A stretch of 60,000 nt of DNA. Source: Polytrichum commune. Taxonomy: Eukaryota; Streptophyta; Polytrichopsida; Polytrichales; Polytrichaceae. The translations under genes were made by a program, and so were the position numbers. The notes under the pieces are model-generated. The model saw only the letters and a program-made list of their open reading frames with translations, ran no database searches and was not told the DNA's origin. The stretch spans positions 15,006,001-15,066,000 of the forward strand of contig OX485809.1 in the NCBI GenBank assembly GCA_950295325.1, given 5' to 3'. Positions 57,053 to 60,000 of this stretch are shown here, piece after piece (the stretch's first letter is position 1; every line of letters begins with the position of its first letter).

Positions 57053-59279
57053 AATAAAATAAAAGAAGAAAAGAAGAAGGTGAATTGGATGCACATATTT
57101 GAATGGTATGTGGTTGAGATTCTTTGTCGCTTATCTTAATTGGACACCTTTATTGGTGCTAGGTGTGGAGCTAATAAAATCTTGTAAAGATACACATGCT
57201 TAAAAGAGATTGAACTTAATGCTTCTCAATTGCTAACTATTGAATCTTTAGTAGAATTGGAGGGGGGGGGGAGGCACCCATAAGATCATTTAAGAATTTT
57301 CACTATGACAATGAACAAATAATTATACAAATTTCTAAAGTTACAAGAAAATTGGCTATGATTTTGACAAAATAATATTAAGTGGGGCTCTCCCAGTTGG
57401 TTGTAGGGCAAATCATTTTTTACTAATCGCATCTTTAATGTCTTATAAGAAGGCTACGGTCGTTACTTTTTCTTTTTCTTTTCTAACCTATAAGAAGTGG
57501 GTTTAAAAAAGGGGGGGGAGGCACCATAACATTATTTAGATCCACGACAATGTTTTGTGGGACTGACAGAATTCCATAGAATATTCTCAAATATTTCTCA
57601 CATTCATTTTGAATGTGGGATATATCCAGGAATGTTCCGTGGGATATTGTTAGTCCCATAGAACAATGTTACGGAATCAATAATGTTATGGACAATACCT
57701 TATTTGTAGCATAATTTATACTTTATGTGGTATATTTCAAGTTCAAGGGGAACCTCGCACTTATCTATCATTGAGAAGATTCCTATGTTGATACAAGGCA
57801 TCACCTACATCTCTACACAATTCATTCATAGTGCACTTGTATAGAAGTAATTAAGCATGCCTTATGCAAACACTACACTAAATTTATCATGTAGTATGGC
57901 ATTAAAATTAATATGCTATTTTAATTATAGTGGTCTCCATGACTTATCTTATGTCATCAAATGTCTTTAAGAAAATATTTTGGTTGCCACTCATAGGGAG
58001 GTCAATGGCAAAAACCGTAGAAATAATGTGCGATAAAAAAATAGTGTCTAATATATTCATTGTAGGTAAATTTTGCAAAAAAAACTACATATAATATAGG
58101 GGGGTTTTACAATAGTGAAACATATTTACATGTAAAATACCATCACATATAATGGCCTCTTTTATCTAGTCAATTTATGTAAAATAATGTGGAAACAATT
58201 ACTAGGGGTAGTAGGTCTAGGGTAGGGTTTGTGCTAGTGGATAAAAAAAACAATTTTTTGTTGAAAATGCTTGGATGGATGACTTCGCACGCTGGCTTGC
58301 TTGAACGCTACTGAACCAACGGTTCCAATGTGGAGTTAATGATCTCTACCCACGTGCCGGGAGGGAAAATTTCAGTGCTTTGTTTGACTTTATTTCTAAG
58401 ACAATGCTTTAGTTGCATGCCTTTGCCTTAGGTTTATTGTTTTGATTTAGTTCATGTGAGTTTAGCATTGTGGTTGAACTTCACAATTCATGGTCTTAAG
58501 AATAGAAATGTCCTTCATGAAAAAAAAATGTCGCTTATAGAACCAAAGAAAAATGGGGTGTACGAAATAAAATGTGGTTTAAGAAAAAAATGGACAACGG
58601 TTGGGCTCTGAGAAAAAAATTGGGGTAAAGTCAAAAAAATTGGTTACTTGGGGTATAAGAAAAAAAATGAAATATAAATAAATTAGGGTATTTTTAAATT
58701 ATTCCCCCCCAAAAGTATAATTATTGATAGGGTGTATTAAGATACAAGCATTAACCTTTATTTTGAAAAATACCATACCTTATAATCTTTTATGCAAGGT
58801 AAATAGCCCCCGATAAATAGGTCTTGAACGCACGTGTATGCATTAATTAAAGAGGGAGTGACCTCCCCGTGTTGCCACTAAGTGGTTGTTCTACTAATCT
58901 TTAGGAAGGGGGCTGAACTATAGGGGGAGTGATGGGCTTTAAATTTTCATTGGTTGACCATTGAAACATTTCCATTGAATCCGATCAATGTTTAACTACA
59001 ATGAAAATATCACCAGCCTGGATGACATTTGTATGGTTGTGCATGCCTTATGAGGTGCCAACATTCTTGATACAATTTTGAATTGGACAAAAATGTTTTA
59101 GGCAATTTTGGGAAGATTTCATTTTGACCTCTAGGGGTCAAGCCTCATAACTATCATTCAAGTATATTTGGACAAATCACTTGTCCACAAATAATAAGTT
59201 TGTGCACTTCTTGGAATAAAAACATCAAATGACAACATCAAAAGCAACAACACAACAACCACGACTTTGAATGTTGTAT
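56561..59279. other. Intergenic AT-rich DNA
   Basis: No supported gene. Short poly-G runs at about 57264-57272 and 57511-57519. GGGAGTGACCTCCCCGTG at about 58855-58872 resembles the dispersed repeat core at 38.04 kb (GAAGTGACCTCCCCGTG), a possible further fragment of that family. Confidence 0.4.
57001..57051. repeat. Compound microsatellite (AT)n(TTTA)n
   Basis: AT run 57001-57024 followed by TTTA units to about 57051. Confidence 0.95.
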
Positions 59280-59385
59280 TCTATGTTGGCCAACCGTCAT
59301 ATTTGTCTAGTCTTGTGATCTAGTGTATGTCATATTGGCGGTTGGAATTGTCCAAAATTCATGCATAATTCCAAATATACTTAAA
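59280..59385 (+). repeat. Dispersed repeat pair member (inverted partner at 48.5 kb)
   Basis: TTGTGATCTAGTGTATGTCA and GGCGGTTGGAATTGTCCAAA match the minus strand of 48480-48605. Confidence 0.8.
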
Positions 59386-60000
59386 TCCTAGGTTCGAGAT
59401 GGCATAACATTATCCAACCAAGTAGGTCAAGTCGGTTCTATGACCTTGGAATATGTCAATTATATTTTGTGGCCCCCTTGAAAAAATTAAGAATATTTGT
59501 TTACTATCCATATATTCAGGCCGAACTTGGAAATTTGGGTGGAGTTATACTCTCGATACTATGCATAGGAATTACATTTCACCCCATGAATATTCACAAG
59601 AAACATTGTTCATTCCAGTATTATTCCCTGGATTACTATCATAGCAGCATAATCATTGGAAATTGAATTATTATAATTTGTATTAGTCTCAGTTTCTTCC
59701 TAGTTTCTAAGGCTGGACTTTAAAGCATCCCTATCGAGCTCTATCTGCCTAAGAATAATGTGTTGTGTAGAACACATGAATATGCATCATTTATTGAATT
59801 TTGATATTATGTTTTGTGATGAATGAACACAATTTCATTCAACATTTTAGATTCTATCCAAGCAAATTTTATTTCCCTCCCCCGTAAGCAACAAGCCTCT
59901 TGGATGATCCTCTCACAAATCCTTCAAGAAAGCTTCTATTGTATTTTCAATGAATAGTCGTCGGCGCATGTAGGGAATAGTGTTGTGTTATTTTATTTTA
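59386..60000. other. Intergenic AT-rich DNA to the window edge
   Basis: No supported feature. Confidence 0.45.

Overview
This is nuclear DNA of a land plant. It has GT-AG spliceosomal introns, two recognisable plant genes (a 5'-adenylylsulfate reductase-like thioredoxin-fold protein and a SWI2/CHR9-type SNF2 ATPase), Copia retrotransposons, a pogo/Tigger element, a hAT-like element and small TIR elements. I cannot name the species. The low gene density and heavy, nested repeat load suggest a large, transposon-rich genome.

Layout. 1-1.5 kb: AT-rich intergenic DNA with microsatellites. 1.5-4.6 kb: leader and a complete four-exon APR-like gene on +. 5.5-6.0 kb: coding-like exon fragments on - that I cannot name. 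7.3-13.3 kb: a very young Copia element (Copia-1) with identical 362-bp LTRs and a CTAAG target duplication. It has one in-frame TGA between gag and pol and a primer site matching the anticodon region, not the 3' end, of initiator tRNA-Met. 13.3-16 kb: scattered coding-like fragments on both strands. 16.1-17.45 kb: one arm of a distant inverted segmental duplication whose other arm is 42.6-44.06 kb. 18.6-19.6 kb: a TIR element flanked by TA. 22.4-28.7 kb: a nine-exon SNF2 gene (1020 aa) with a triplicated 69-bp in-frame minisatellite.

29.3-41.7 kb is a transposon nest. An old Copia element (Copia-2, CTAGC target duplication at both outer ends) carries a 420-bp TIR element in its left LTR. A 6.9-kb pogo/Tigger element sits in its right LTR; it has 36-bp perfect TIRs, a minus-strand transposase and about 4 kb of extra sequence. 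The LTRs serve as each other's empty-site references, so the order of events can be read directly.

44.8-45.2 kb (-): a small secreted proline-rich protein with a TATA box. 45.5-46.1 kb (-): unassigned coding-like sequence. 46-52.4 kb: mostly featureless AT-rich DNA with dispersed repeats. 52.46-56.48 kb: a decayed hAT-like transposase between imperfect terminal inverted repeats of about 200 bp. 56.5-60 kb: AT-rich, with microsatellites and one dispersed repeat.

No operon-like or defence-like system is present. The host genes appear functionally independent; the main interest is the transposon biology: half-tRNA priming, nested insertions, cargo in a Tigger element, and duplicated flanks. All alignments and counts were made by eye.
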